Program-made: the position numbers and the translations under genes
Notes under the pieces: generated by a model
Database searches by the model: none
What the model was told of the DNA's origin: nothing
Seen by the model: only the letters and a program-made list of their open reading frames with translations
Shown: positions 1 through 8,485 of the stretch, in pieces
How the letters are laid out: each line of letters opens with the position of its first letter
Position numbering within the stretch: position 1 is the first letter of the stretch
Assembly: GCF_025515305.1 (NCBI RefSeq)
Contig: NZ_JAOPHT010000014.1
Location: forward strand, 1-64,000
DNA: 64,000 nt
Source of the DNA: Roseicyclus sediminis
GTDB lineage: Bacteria; Pseudomonadota; Alphaproteobacteria; Rhodobacterales; Rhodobacteraceae
Direction of reading: 5' to 3'

Positions 1-80
1 CCCCCGAGGGCGCCAGCCTGGAGGCCCGCGCCGCCGACCTGCGCCGCCGCGCCGCCCGCCTGCGCGCCATGCCGCTCTGA
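1..80 (+). CDS. C-terminal tail of an unidentified upstream gene (partial)
   Basis: An open frame enters from the left edge and stops at TGA 78-80. It encodes about 25 residues rich in Ala and Arg, ending RAMPL. The tail is too short to identify. It lies about 75 bases upstream of hom on the same strand, so it could be the preceding gene of the same transcription unit. In related genomes an aminotransferase gene often precedes hom, but nothing in these 80 bases proves that. Confidence 0.35.
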   Translation, partial: PEGASLEARAADLRRRAARLRAMPL

Positions 81-154
81 GCCGCGTTGCAGCCTCCCGC
101 GCGAGCCGCTAACAGGGGCACGCAACAAGGTCCCTCATCCGCCGGAGGACAGAC

Positions 155-1441
155 ATGACCGATACCCTTCGTCTCGGGATCGCGGGGCTCGGCACCGTGG
201 GAACAGGCGTCGTCAAGATCGTGCAGCGGCACGCGGAACTCCTGTCGCGCCGGTGCGGGCGGCCCATCGCGATCACCGCGATCTCGGCACGGAGCCGGGA
301 CAAGGACCGCGGCGTGAACCTCAGGCACTACGCCTGGGAGGACGATCCCGTCGTTCTGGCCCGGCGGCCGGACGTGGACGTCTTCGTGGAACTCATGGGC
401 GGCGCCGACGGCCCCGCCAAGGCCGCGACCGAGGCCGCCATCGCCGCGGGCAAGCATGTCGTGACCGCCAACAAGGCGATGCTCGCCCATCATGGACAGG
501 CGCTGGCCGAGGCGGCCGAGGCAGCGGGCGTGAACCTGCGCTTCGAGGCCGCGGTCGCCGGCGGCATCCCGGTCGTGAAGGCCCTGACCGAGGGGCTTGC
601 AGGCAACGCGGTCACGCGGGTGATGGGCGTCATGAACGGCACCTGCAACTACATCCTGACGCGGATGGACGACGCGGGCCTGACCTACGAGGAGGCCTTC
701 GCCGAGGCTGACGGCCTGGGGTATGTCGAGGCCGACCCCGAGCTTGACGTGGGCGGCATCGACGCGGGTCACAAGCTGGCGCTTCTCGCCTCCATCGCCT
801 TCGGAACGCGCGTCTCCTTCGACGACATGAAGCTCGAGGGGATCGGCAAGGTCTCGATCGACGACATCCGCCGTGCGGGCGATCTGGGCTACAAGATCAA
901 GCTCCTCGGCGTCGCCCAGATGACGGGCCGCGGACTGGAGCAGCGCATGACGCCCTGCCTCGTGCCGAGCGCCTCGCCGCTCGGCCAACTCGTCGGCGGC
1001 ACCAACATGGTGGTGATCGAGGGCGACGCGGTGGAGCAGATCGTCCTGCGCGGCCCCGGCGCGGGAGAAGGCCCCACGGCCAGCGCGGTCATGGGCGACG
1101 TGTGCGACATCGTTCGAGGGATGAAGCTGCCGGTCTTCGGCCAGCCGGCGGAAACCCTTGCTCCCGCCCCGCCCGCGAATGCCGAAAGCCCGGCATGCTT
1201 CTACCTGCGGCTGGAACTCGTCGACAAACCCGGCGCGCTCGCGAAGGTGGCGACGGTGCTGGGCGAGAACGGAATCTCGATCGACCGGATGCGCCAGTAC
1301 GACCATCCGGGCGCCCATGCCCCGGTCCTGATCGTCACGCACAAGACGGCGCGGCCCAACCTCGACGCGGCGCTGTCGGCCTTGCCGGGCACCGGCGTCC
1401 TGACCGGCGCGCCCGTCGCGCTTCGGATCGAGGAAGTCTGA
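155..1441 (+). CDS. hom: Homoserine dehydrogenase
   Basis: Catalyses NAD(P)H-dependent reduction of aspartate semialdehyde to homoserine, the branch point to threonine and methionine in the cytoplasm. The 428-residue protein has an N-terminal Rossmann motif GLGTVGTG (residues 11-18), the active-site segment TANKAML with Lys107, and the family segments MNGTCNYILT and EADPELDVGGIDAGHK. It ends in an ACT domain from about residue 348 (FYLRLELVDKPGALAKV), typical of the feedback-regulated long form. The ATG is preceded by GGAGGA. Length and domain order are normal. It belongs to the GC-rich chromosomal backbone left of the island. Confidence 0.97.
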   Translation: MTDTLRLGIAGLGTVGTGVVKIVQRHAELLSRRCGRPIAITAISARSRDKDRGVNLRHYAWEDDPVVLARRPDVDVFVELMGGADGPAKAATEAAIAAGKHVVTANKAMLAHHGQALAEAAEAAGVNLRFEAAVAGGIPVVKALTEGLAGNAVTRVMGVMNGTCNYILTRMDDAGLTYEEAFAEADGLGYVEADPELDVGGIDAGHKLALLASIAFGTRVSFDDMKLEGIGKVSIDDIRRAGDLGYKIKLLGVAQMTGRGLEQRMTPCLVPSASPLGQLVGGTNMVVIEGDAVEQIVLRGPGAGEGPTASAVMGDVCDIVRGMKLPVFGQPAETLAPAPPANAESPACFYLRLELVDKPGALAKVATVLGENGISIDRMRQYDHPGAHAPVLIVTHKTARPNLDAALSALPGTGVLTGAPVALRIEEV

Positions 1442-1445
1442 CGCC

Positions 1446-2354
1446 CTACCGGATCAGCGTCGCCGCGCAGGCGTCGCGCCCGGCCACGCTGTCGGCCGCG
1501 GCGGACAGGCGCCTGCGCAGATCGGCGGCAAAGCGGGGACTCGACTGGTAGGTCGCGCTGTCGACCAGCCCCTCGACCGGGCTCAGCGTCAGGAACCCCG
1601 GCAGGCCGCCCGTCGCCTGCACCAGCGCCTCCGTGCAGGCCTCCGCCGTCGCGGGGCAGCCCGCGGCGCAGACGGCGGCGAGCGGGGCGTCGAGATCATC
1701 GGTCCGGGGCAGCGCGGCCAGCGCGGCCTTGACCGCGGCCAGCGCCATGCGATCCGATACCCCCGTGGAGGGGTCGGTCAGGATGTCCCTGAGCCCCGAC
1801 AGCAACGGCGCGCCATGCCCCTGCAGAGTGGAATGGCCGCCGAGGAGCGCGGTGACGGTCCAGCCACCGGTCGGGCCGAAACCGCCGATGTTGTAAAGGC
1901 CCGTCATGATCCGCATCGATGGCCCGGTTTCACCCGCGGCCAGCAGCGTCTCGAGCGCGGCGAGCATTTCGGCGGGCGTCGCCTGCTGCGAGCCGACCGT
2001 CACCGTCTCGAGCGCACCCGCAACGGGATCGGCCTGCCCCGCCACGCGGAGCCAGGACGTGCCCGACAATCCGCCCGGCGCGCGGGTCAGCGCGATGCGC
2101 TCGGCCCTTGGAAGGGCGTCCACGGCCTCGGGAACCAGCCCCGCGGCAACCACCGTGCCGAGCAGAACCTGCGCCGCGAGATTTCCGGCCGCCGCCAGGT
2201 CCGCGAGGCGCGCAAGCGCCGCCATGTCGTCCGACCCCGAAAGCCAGTCCTCCCGCGCCGCGGCAAATCCCGGGTCATCGGCGCCATCCCAGGCGTGCAC
2301 CTCTGCAGCAACCGGCGTGGACAGGACGAACACGAAGGCAAAGGCGCGCAGCAT
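1446..2354 (-). CDS. Exported hypothetical protein
   Basis: Encodes 302 residues starting with a clear Sec signal peptide (MLRAFAFVFVLSTPVAAEVHAW, likely cleavage after AAE or near it), so it probably acts in the periplasm. The mature part is Ala/Leu-rich and mostly helical, with a segment (AGNLAAQVLLGTVVAAGLVP) reminiscent of Sel1/TPR-type helical repeats. Several Cys residues cluster near the C-terminus (AAVCAAGCPATAEACTEA), which could form disulfides. The gene is convergent with hom, with stops 4 bases apart, and its start lies about 300 bases before glpX on the opposite strand. I do not recognise the family. Confidence 0.75.
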   Translation of the reverse strand: MLRAFAFVFVLSTPVAAEVHAWDGADDPGFAAAREDWLSGSDDMAALARLADLAAAGNLAAQVLLGTVVAAGLVPEAVDALPRAERIALTRAPGGLSGTSWLRVAGQADPVAGALETVTVGSQQATPAEMLAALETLLAAGETGPSMRIMTGLYNIGGFGPTGGWTVTALLGGHSTLQGHGAPLLSGLRDILTDPSTGVSDRMALAAVKAALAALPRTDDLDAPLAAVCAAGCPATAEACTEALVQATGGLPGFLTLSPVEGLVDSATYQSSPRFAADLRRRLSAAADSVAGRDACAATLIR

Positions 2355-2656
2355 CTGGCGATCCGGATCCGGGAAACGCCCCCATCATATCATCAACCTT
2401 TGGCCGGCAAAGCCGATTTCAGCGCCGACAGGGCCGGGGCGGACGGCGGCGCGGCAGTGGCCGGCGGCTGCGCCGATGGTCGCCCGGGGCCGGGGCCAGG
2501 CGGGCGCGGGCCGGAAAAGACGTCTCTTCGGGGCCGGAATCACCGGGAATTCCGCGCCCGGCACCCGATGTTAGCGCCGTCACGCCCGCGTCGCGCCTTG
2601 CCCGCACAAGGGGCCGAGGCTACACCGGGGCAAGCTCTTGTTCCGAAGGATTTCCC

Positions 2657-3616
2657 ATGACGCACCCCACCGATTTCAACGACCGCATGCTGTCTCTCGG
2701 GCTCGCCCGCGTCTCGGAGGCCGCCGCGCTGGCCTCGGCCACCCTGATCGGTCGCGGCGACGAGAAGGCCGCCGACCAGGCCGCCGTGAACGCCATGCGC
2801 GAGCAGCTGAACAAGCTCGACATCCGCGGGGTCGTCGTCATCGGCGAGGGCGAGCGCGACGAGGCGCCGATGCTCTACATCGGTGAGGAGGTCGGCAACG
2901 GCGAGGGGCCCGAGGTCGATATCGCCCTCGACCCGCTGGAAGGCACGACGCTGACCGCCAAGGACATGCCGAACGCGCTGACGGTGATCGCGATGGGGCC
3001 GCGCGGCTCGATGCTGCACGCGCCCGACGTCTACATGGACAAGCTCGCCATCGGACCGGGATACCGCCCCGGCGTCGTGACTCTCGACATGTCGCCCGCC
3101 GAGCGTGTCTCGGCGCTTGCCGCGGCCAAGGGCTGCTCGACGAAGGACATAACGGTCTGCGTGCTGGAGCGACCGCGCCACGAGCAGATGATCGCCGAGT
3201 TGCGCACCACGGGCTGCGCCATCCGGCTCATCACCGACGGCGACGTGGCCGGCGTGATGCATTGCGCCGAACCCACGACAGGCATCGACATGTACATGGG
3301 ATCGGGCGGCGCGCCCGAGGGCGTTCTGGCCGCTGCGGCGCTCAAGTGCATGGGCGGGCAGATCTTCGGGCGCCTGATCTTCCGCAACGAGGACGAGAAG
3401 GCGCGCGCGAAAGAGCACGGCATCACCAACTTCGACCGGGTCTACACCCGCGACGACATGGTCACGCAACACGTGATCTTCGCGGCGACCGGCGTCACCG
3501 ACGGCTCGATCCTGCCCGGCATCAAGAGCACGCCGACGCACCTGACCGCGGAGACGATCCTGATGCGATCGAAGACGGGGTCGGTCCGGCGCATGACCTA
3601 CGTCAACCCGCGCTGA
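2657..3616 (+). CDS. glpX: Class II fructose-1,6-bisphosphatase
   Basis: Hydrolyses fructose-1,6-bisphosphate to fructose-6-phosphate in gluconeogenesis. The 319-residue protein carries the metal-binding segments GEGERDEAPMLYIGEEVG and DPLEGTTLTAKDMPNA and the C-terminal ATGVTDGSILPGIK of the GlpX family. The frame is open upstream, but the ATG at 2657 follows GAAGGA by six bases and matches the usual N-terminus (MTHPTDFNDRMLSLGLARV). It is followed without a gap by a cysteine hydrolase and then recJ, so the three genes probably form an operon. Confidence 0.96.
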   Translation: MTHPTDFNDRMLSLGLARVSEAAALASATLIGRGDEKAADQAAVNAMREQLNKLDIRGVVVIGEGERDEAPMLYIGEEVGNGEGPEVDIALDPLEGTTLTAKDMPNALTVIAMGPRGSMLHAPDVYMDKLAIGPGYRPGVVTLDMSPAERVSALAAAKGCSTKDITVCVLERPRHEQMIAELRTTGCAIRLITDGDVAGVMHCAEPTTGIDMYMGSGGAPEGVLAAAALKCMGGQIFGRLIFRNEDEKARAKEHGITNFDRVYTRDDMVTQHVIFAATGVTDGSILPGIKSTPTHLTAETILMRSKTGSVRRMTYVNPR

Positions 3617-3622
3617 GTGGGC

Positions 3623-4186
3623 ATGGGCGGCAAGGCCGGGCTCATATTGATCGACATACAGGCCGGGTTCGACGCGGCCTCATGGGGCGCGCGCAACAAT
3701 CCCGACGCCGAGGACCGCGCCGCCGGCCTGCTGGCTCACTGGCGCGCGGCGCGCGCGCCCGTGGTCCACATCCGGCACGTTTCGACCGAACCGGGAAGTC
3801 CGCTCTCCGGTCCGGGCACCGCGTTCAAGGACGGGGTCGCCCCGCGCGGCGACGAGCCGGTCTTCGAGAAATCCGTCAACTCGGCCTTCATCGGCACCGG
3901 GCTGGAGGCGCACCTGCGCGACCACGGCATCGCGGACCTCGTGATCTGCGGGCTGACGACGCCGCATTGCGTGTCCACCACCGTCCGCATGGCCGCCAAT
4001 CTCGGCTTCTCCGTCCGGGTGGCGCATGACGCCTGCGCCGCCTTCGCGCGGAACGCCGATACCGGCTGGCGGCAGGGCCTTGCCGCGATGGACCCACAGG
4101 CGATCCATGACGCCGCCCTTTCGCATCTGCACGGCGAATTCGCCGAGGTCGTGCCGGTTGCCACACTGACGGAGCGCGCGCCATGA
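3623..4186 (+). CDS. Cysteine hydrolase (isochorismatase-like family)
   Basis: A 187-residue member of the isochorismatase-like hydrolase fold. The expected Asp-Lys-Cys triad is visible: Asp11 in LILIDIQAGF, Lys83 in FEKSVNSAF and Cys116 in LTTPHCVSTT. Substrates in the family include nicotinamide, ureidoacrylate and isochorismate; the sequence does not say which applies here. A GTG at 3617, directly after the glpX stop, is an alternative start two codons upstream. Its stop overlaps the recJ start by four bases (ATGA), indicating translational coupling. Confidence 0.9.
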   Translation: MGGKAGLILIDIQAGFDAASWGARNNPDAEDRAAGLLAHWRAARAPVVHIRHVSTEPGSPLSGPGTAFKDGVAPRGDEPVFEKSVNSAFIGTGLEAHLRDHGIADLVICGLTTPHCVSTTVRMAANLGFSVRVAHDACAAFARNADTGWRQGLAAMDPQAIHDAALSHLHGEFAEVVPVATLTERAP

Positions 4187-5925
4187 ACGCGTTTCTCGGC
4201 GTGCAATCCTCGCTGACCGGGCGGCGCTGGGTCGGGCCCGGCGTCGAGGAGGAGCGCCTCGCCGCCGCGCTGGCGCAGCGTGCGGGGCTGGAGCCGGGTG
4301 TCGCCGCCGTCCTTGCCCGGCGCGGCGTGCCGCCCGAGGAGGCGCAGGGTTTCCTCGCTCCGTCGCTGCGTGATCTCCTGCCCGATCCCGCGGTCCTGAA
4401 GGACATGGAGGCGGCGTCGAGCCGCCTCGCCTATGCGCTCAGGCGGCGCGAACGCATCGCCGTCTTCGCCGACTACGACGTGGACGGGGGCGCATCGGCG
4501 GCCCTGCTCATCACGTGGCTCAGGCAGATGGGGCACCGCGCGACGCTCTATGTTCCGGACCGGATCGACGAAGGCTACGGGCCGAACGACGCGGCGATGC
4601 GCGGGCTGGCCGAGACGCACGACCTGATCGTCTGCGTCGATTGCGGCACGCTCAGCCACGGGCCCATCGCGGCGGCGAAGGGCGCGGATGTCATCGTCCT
4701 CGACCACCACCTCGCCACCGCCGAACTGCCCGACTGCGTCGCCGTGGTGAACCCCAACCGGCAGGACGAGCCCGGTGACCTCGGCCATCTCTGCGCGGCC
4801 GGCGTGGTCTTTCTCGTGCTGGTCGATCTCAACCGCAGGCTCCGCGCCGAGGGGGTGAGCGGGCCCGATCTCATGGCGATGCTGGACCTCGTGGCGCTGG
4901 CCACCGTGGCGGACGTGGCGCCCTTGCGGGGGGTCAACCGCGCCTTCGTGCGTCAGGGCCTCGCGGTCATGGCACGGCGGCATCGCAAGGGGCTCGTGGC
5001 GCTTGCCGACGTGGCGCGCCTCGACCGGGCGCCGACAAGCTACCACCTCGGCTACGTGCTCGGCCCGAGGGTCAACGCGGGCGGGCGGATCGGTGCGGCG
5101 GACCTGGGCGCGCGCCTGCTCGCCACCGATGACCCGCAGGAGGCCGCGGCGCTGGCGCAGCGGCTCGACACGCTGAACACGGACCGCCGCGAGATCGAGG
5201 CGCGGGTCAGGGACGCCGCGCTCGAACAGGCGGAGGCGCGTGGCCTCGACGCGCCGCTGGTGTGGGCGGCGGGCGAAGGCTGGCACCCGGGCGTCGTCGG
5301 CATCGTGGCAAGCCGCCTGAAGGAACACACGCACCGCCCCGCCGTGGTGATCGGTTTCGACGGCGATGGCGGCAAGGGCTCGGGCCGGTCGGTCTCGGGC
5401 GTCGATCTCGGCGTATCGATCCAGCGCCTCGCGGCCGAGGGGCTGATCGAGAAAGGCGGCGGGCACCGGATGGCCGCGGGCCTCTCGCTCAACCGGGCAC
5501 AGCTCGAACCGGCGATGGAGCGGCTGTCGGACCTGCTTGCCAAACAGGGCGCGGGCGAAGGCGGCGCGGGCGACCTACGCCTCGACGGTATCCTGATGCC
5601 CGAGGCGGCGCAGCCCGATCTGATCGAACGGATCGAGGCGGCCGGCCCTTTCGGCGCCTCGGCCCCTGCCCCGCGCTTCGCCTTCCCCGCCATGCGCATC
5701 CGCATGACGCGGCCCGTGGGCGAGGGCCACCTGAAGCTCGCATTCTCCGATGGGGGCGCCACGAGCCTCGACGCCATCGCCTTCGACGCCGCGCGCCTGG
5801 GGCTCGACGCGTTGCAGGCCCATCAGGGTCGGCCCGTGCATCTTGCGGGCCGGGTCGAACTGAACCACTGGAACGGACGGACGCGGGTCCAGCTCCGGCT
5901 GGAGGATGCGGCTTGGGCGGACTGA
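4183..5925 (+). CDS. recJ: Single-stranded-DNA-specific exonuclease RecJ
   Basis: 5'-3' single-strand DNA exonuclease of recombination and mismatch repair. The 580-residue protein has the DHH-phosphoesterase motifs: VFADYDVDGGAS (Asp97 to Asp101), CVDCGT, VLDHHLATAELPD (Asp174-His175-His176), then the DHHA1 region with GWHPGVVGIVASRLKE and the diagnostic GGGHRMAAG near residue 425, and an OB-type C-terminus. Length is normal for the alphaproteobacterial enzyme. It is the last gene of the hydrolase/recJ unit; the tRNA-Glu gene follows after about 90 bases. Confidence 0.96.
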   Translation: MNAFLGVQSSLTGRRWVGPGVEEERLAAALAQRAGLEPGVAAVLARRGVPPEEAQGFLAPSLRDLLPDPAVLKDMEAASSRLAYALRRRERIAVFADYDVDGGASAALLITWLRQMGHRATLYVPDRIDEGYGPNDAAMRGLAETHDLIVCVDCGTLSHGPIAAAKGADVIVLDHHLATAELPDCVAVVNPNRQDEPGDLGHLCAAGVVFLVLVDLNRRLRAEGVSGPDLMAMLDLVALATVADVAPLRGVNRAFVRQGLAVMARRHRKGLVALADVARLDRAPTSYHLGYVLGPRVNAGGRIGAADLGARLLATDDPQEAAALAQRLDTLNTDRREIEARVRDAALEQAEARGLDAPLVWAAGEGWHPGVVGIVASRLKEHTHRPAVVIGFDGDGGKGSGRSVSGVDLGVSIQRLAAEGLIEKGGGHRMAAGLSLNRAQLEPAMERLSDLLAKQGAGEGGAGDLRLDGILMPEAAQPDLIERIEAAGPFGASAPAPRFAFPAMRIRMTRPVGEGHLKLAFSDGGATSLDAIAFDAARLGLDALQAHQGRPVHLAGRVELNHWNGRTRVQLRLEDAAWAD

Positions 5926-6014
5926 CCCGGCACCTGCGGAAATCGCGCGGCCGCCCGCAAGAATCCCCTTGATCCCGCCCGCGCGTTTTCCTAGACACCG
6001 TCCACGCCAAGCGT

Positions 6015-6089
6015 GGCCCGTTCGTCTATCGGTTAGGACGCCAGGTTTTCAACCTGGAAAGAGGGGTTCGATTCCCCTACGGGCTGCCA
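6015..6089 (+). tRNA. tRNA-Glu (anticodon TTC)
   Basis: 75 nt cloverleaf with encoded CCA. Acceptor GGCCCGT (6015-6021) pairs with ACGGGCT (6079-6085, one G-U pair), discriminator G86, CCA 6087-6089. The anticodon stem CCAGG/CCTGG surrounds the loop TTTTCAA, giving anticodon TTC at 6048-6050. The T arm is AGGGG-TTCGATT-CCCCT. Its 3' end (6074-6090) is the likely integration target of the island, and the gene remains intact after integration. Confidence 0.97.
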
Positions 6090-6090
6090 C
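6074..6090 (+). repeat. Left attachment-site repeat (attL core) in the tRNA-Glu 3' end
   Basis: Seventeen bases, CCCCTACGGGCTGCCAC, spanning the end of the T arm, the 3' acceptor strand and CCA of tRNA-Glu. They are identical to 57812-57828 in the same orientation. The bases immediately outside differ (T versus C before, C versus T after), so the identity block is exactly 17. Confidence 0.85.
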
Positions 6091-6109
6091 CCCTTCTCTT
6101 AAGATACTG

Positions 6110-7210
6110 TCATCGCTCATCTTTCGGGCTCCTTTGGTCCAACCTCTCAGAAAGGTTGGACAAGTTCTGTTCACTTTTCGTCCCGCCGAGACGAGCAAGC
6201 GCCGCCGTCCCGAGCTTCGAGCGACTTGCCTTTCGGACGTAGGTCGCGGCCTCCTTGGTTCCCTCGTGGGCAAGGAAGCTGGAGATTTCCCATTCTGTCG
6301 CACCATGCTCGGCAAGCCGTGTCGCGCCTGCTTTTCTGAGCCCATGGATCGTGCCGGGCACGCCGGCCTCATTCGCGCGATCGCGGAACCAGTTCCCGAG
6401 CCCAGCCGCAGTATGAGCAGCTCCCGTCTGCGTAGGGAGAAAAAGGAGCTGCGAGCGCGGCAAGCGGGCCAGCTCGTCGGCAAGCTCGGGCAAGATCGGC
6501 AAATCCGCCTCGACGCCGGTCTTGCCGCGCCGGTAGCTGATCCGGCCACCCTGCACATTCTGCCAGCCGAGCTTGGCGAGATCCTGACGCGCAGCGCCTG
6601 TATTGAGCGCGAGCTCCAAGGCAAGCCGCGCCTTGGTGCCGGGCGCGTGGCGATCGCGGAACCGCGCGATTTCGGCGTCGCCCCACGTATGGAAGCCGTC
6701 GGTTTTCTGACTGATGCGCTCCACGGCTCGCACAGGGTTGTGCGCAACCAGCTCCATTCTGATCGCGTGGTTGAACAACATCGACAGCACCTTGCGGACA
6801 CGATCCTGCGCCGCCGGGCCCTCTTTCCGCATCATCAGCGCCTCGATATGCCGACCACGGAAAGACGCCACTGGCAGCTCGCCAGCTTGGTCGCGCAGCC
6901 AGTCCATTTCGCGCCCGATCATCTGGCGCGTCAGCTTTGCTTTGCGACGATGCCTGGGACTTTCGAGGTACCGAGTTATCAGCCAGCCTAGAGAACCATG
7001 AGGAAAGCGATTGGTAGATGTTGGCGTCTTCGCCTCGGCTTGCGCGGCCTCATACGCTGCCTGCCACTCCGCCGAGGCATACGCTCCTGGCAAGTAACAA
7101 GTGAAACCCTTGCGCCGGAACCGCCATCGCACTTTGCCGTGCCTGTCTACGACGCGGGTCACGCCGGGAAAGGGGTTTCGCCGGCGCATCAGTCGAGCAA
7201 CCTGTCGCAA
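6110..7210 (-). CDS. int: Tyrosine-type site-specific integrase of the island
   Basis: 366-residue tyrosine recombinase expected to catalyse integration and excision at the tRNA-Glu site. Visible catalytic residues: Arg209 (GAARQDLAKL), Lys230, His289 and Arg292 (HGLRKAGATR), His315 (FLAHEG) and Tyr324 (ATYVRK). The N-terminal 60 residues are basic, and a SAM-like core-binding domain follows. Its 3' end lies about 20 bases from the tRNA gene. The start overlaps the end of a 59-residue gene by 22 bases, so the two are probably co-transcribed. The frame is full-length with no disruption. Confidence 0.93.
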   Translation of the reverse strand: MRQVARLMRRRNPFPGVTRVVDRHGKVRWRFRRKGFTCYLPGAYASAEWQAAYEAAQAEAKTPTSTNRFPHGSLGWLITRYLESPRHRRKAKLTRQMIGREMDWLRDQAGELPVASFRGRHIEALMMRKEGPAAQDRVRKVLSMLFNHAIRMELVAHNPVRAVERISQKTDGFHTWGDAEIARFRDRHAPGTKARLALELALNTGAARQDLAKLGWQNVQGGRISYRRGKTGVEADLPILPELADELARLPRSQLLFLPTQTGAAHTAAGLGNWFRDRANEAGVPGTIHGLRKAGATRLAEHGATEWEISSFLAHEGTKEAATYVRKASRSKLGTAALARLGGTKSEQNLSNLSERLDQRSPKDER

Positions 7211-7368
7211 GGGTTCATGGCGCCCTCAGCGGACGCATTGCCGATGGTGATCGTAACCGTTCCGTCCGGGGCAATCATCACCTGCTGTACAGGGACGCCC
7301 GCCTTTACGGTCGCAGCGATATAGCGGGTCAGATCAGATTGCTTGATGACGGCTGGACTACTTGGCAT
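7189..7368 (-). CDS. Small integrase-associated protein (hypothetical)
   Basis: Encodes 59 residues (MPSSPAVIKQSDLTRYIAAT...). The start at 7368 is preceded on the minus strand by GGAGGT with good spacing, which favours it over in-frame starts further upstream. The body contains a beta-rich stretch (VMIAPDGTVTITIG). Similar short proteins are commonly found immediately upstream of integrases in Rhodobacterales; a role in excision or regulation of int is possible but unproven. It overlaps both its neighbours, forming a compact three-gene unit with int and the upstream HTH-like gene. Confidence 0.7.
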   Translation of the reverse strand: MPSSPAVIKQSDLTRYIAATVKAGVPVQQVMIAPDGTVTITIGNASAEGAMNPCDRLLD

Positions 7369-7996
7369 CGGCAGCACCTCCGGCATCTTGGGAAACATTG
7401 GTGCGCGCCCTTTTTTGGGGTTGCCTATCCAAGCTTTGAGCGATGATTTCCAGCTCAAGATAAGTGATGCTACGGGTTGTCTGAATACCGTGTCCTGCAT
7501 CCGACGTTCGGCTACGCGCTGGACCGGACGTGTTGACGAAATTGAACTTGTCACGCCCAATCATCACCAAGGCCGACTGGGCAGTTTCGTTCACCTGAAG
7601 AAGAAATCCTACAATACCCGGTTCGCCACTATCGGTGGTGAAGGCTTGAGGACCAGAGATTACCGCCTCCAGCAACAGAACCAAGACGTCCTCGATTGTA
7701 TGCGAGGAACGTGCCGGAAGCCTTCGTTTGAGCGCCGCATCAAGGGGAGCATCTCCCACGAGACGAAGACAGCGAAAAACTTCGAACTGAGCCAGAGCGC
7801 GCGCAGGGGTAGCTCCTGTCATCAATGCAATAATGAGCCGCGATGCATCAACGGATGTCATGTCGGGGGCGTTGCGCCCCCTTGGACCGGTCGTAAGCCA
7901 ACCGGCCTCACGTAAGGAACGCGCGACTACTCTGGTCGTTCCGCGCTCGACACCAAGCGTGTCAGCTACAAGATCGATGAAGGGACCACTCTTCAT
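7358..7996 (-). CDS. Hypothetical regulator with winged-helix-like N-terminus
   Basis: About 212 residues. The first 45 residues (FIDLVADTLGVERGTTRVVARSLREAGWL) read like a winged-helix DNA-binding segment with a wing around TTGPRGRNAPD; the remainder matches nothing I recognise. A GTG at 8014 would add six residues. It is divergent from the Rap1a-like gene at 8099 across a region with a hairpin and an AT-rich dyad, and its 3' end overlaps the small integrase-associated gene. Position suggests a repressor controlling the integration module; that is inference. Confidence 0.65.
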   Translation of the reverse strand: MKSGPFIDLVADTLGVERGTTRVVARSLREAGWLTTGPRGRNAPDMTSVDASRLIIALMTGATPARALAQFEVFRCLRLVGDAPLDAALKRRLPARSSHTIEDVLVLLLEAVISGPQAFTTDSGEPGIVGFLLQVNETAQSALVMIGRDKFNFVNTSGPARSRTSDAGHGIQTTRSITYLELEIIAQSLDRQPQKRARTNVSQDAGGAADAK

Positions 7997-8045
7997 GCTT
8001 TCTGCGTAACACACAGAAAGACGTTAGTAAAGTCTAATTGCGCAA

Positions 8046-8075
8046 AACGCCGAAAGGCGTTATCATATCTGATAA
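8046..8075. promoter_or_regulatory. Hairpin with GAAA tetraloop followed by AT-rich dyad
   Basis: AACGCC-GAAA-GGCGTT (8046-8061) is a perfect six-base-pair stem with a GNRA-type loop. It runs straight into TTATCA-TATC-TGATAA (8060-8075), a perfect six-base inverted repeat. Both lie in the about 100-base gap between the divergent HTH-like gene and the TTG-started gene at 8099, so the second dyad is a plausible operator for the regulator. Confidence 0.5.
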
Positions 8076-8098
8076 TTACACTTATCGGAGGTCGGCCG

Positions 8099-8485
8099 TT
8101 GCGGTTTTTCTTCTCGTTTGCGCTGATTGTGATCTTGGGCAGCGGCCATGGCGTGGCTCAACCCACCGTTGGCCAGATGATCGAGCCATGTCGTTCTGCG
8201 GCGTCCCCTCGGTCGTTTCCTACCGTCACGATCGAAGAGGTGCACGCCACAGCATTTTGCTTAGGATTGGCACGTCGCGTAGCGCAGGTCTTGGTATTCA
8301 ATTGCGGTGACGTAGCAAGTGGCTACAACCCACACCCGGCCGCCCGAGTTGCATCACCTCCATCAACCGCTGCCGCAGCACAAGCCTACGTGAACTGGGC
8401 GTCGGACAATCCTGCTCGATGGGGGGATGATCCCGCGGTCGGGATGATTGATGCTTTGGTAGAGGCTTTTCCGTGCAACAACTGA
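8099..8485 (+). CDS. Exported Rap1a/Tai-like small protein
   Basis: 128 residues starting at TTG with a strong CGGAGGT ribosome site seven bases upstream. A signal peptide (MRFFFSFALIVILGSGHGVAQ) precedes a mature domain with a Cys pattern: CRSA, FCLG, NCGD and terminal FPC. The C-terminal segment YVNWASDNPARWGDDPAVGMIDALVEAFPC matches the general pattern of Rap1a/Tai proteins, periplasmic immunity proteins against peptidoglycan amidase effectors. No effector or type VI gene is nearby, so the role is unclear. It overlaps the next recombinase start by 13 bases. Confidence 0.6.
   Translation: MRFFFSFALIVILGSGHGVAQPTVGQMIEPCRSAASPRSFPTVTIEEVHATAFCLGLARRVAQVLVFNCGDVASGYNPHPAARVASPPSTAAAAQAYVNWASDNPARWGDDPAVGMIDALVEAFPCNN

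Noticed and set aside
3736-5466. Long minus-strand open frame opposite recJ and the cysteine hydrolase
   Set aside because: It is a GC-rich shadow frame: composition is His/Arg/Ala-rich without motifs, and the plus strand carries two clear enzymes.
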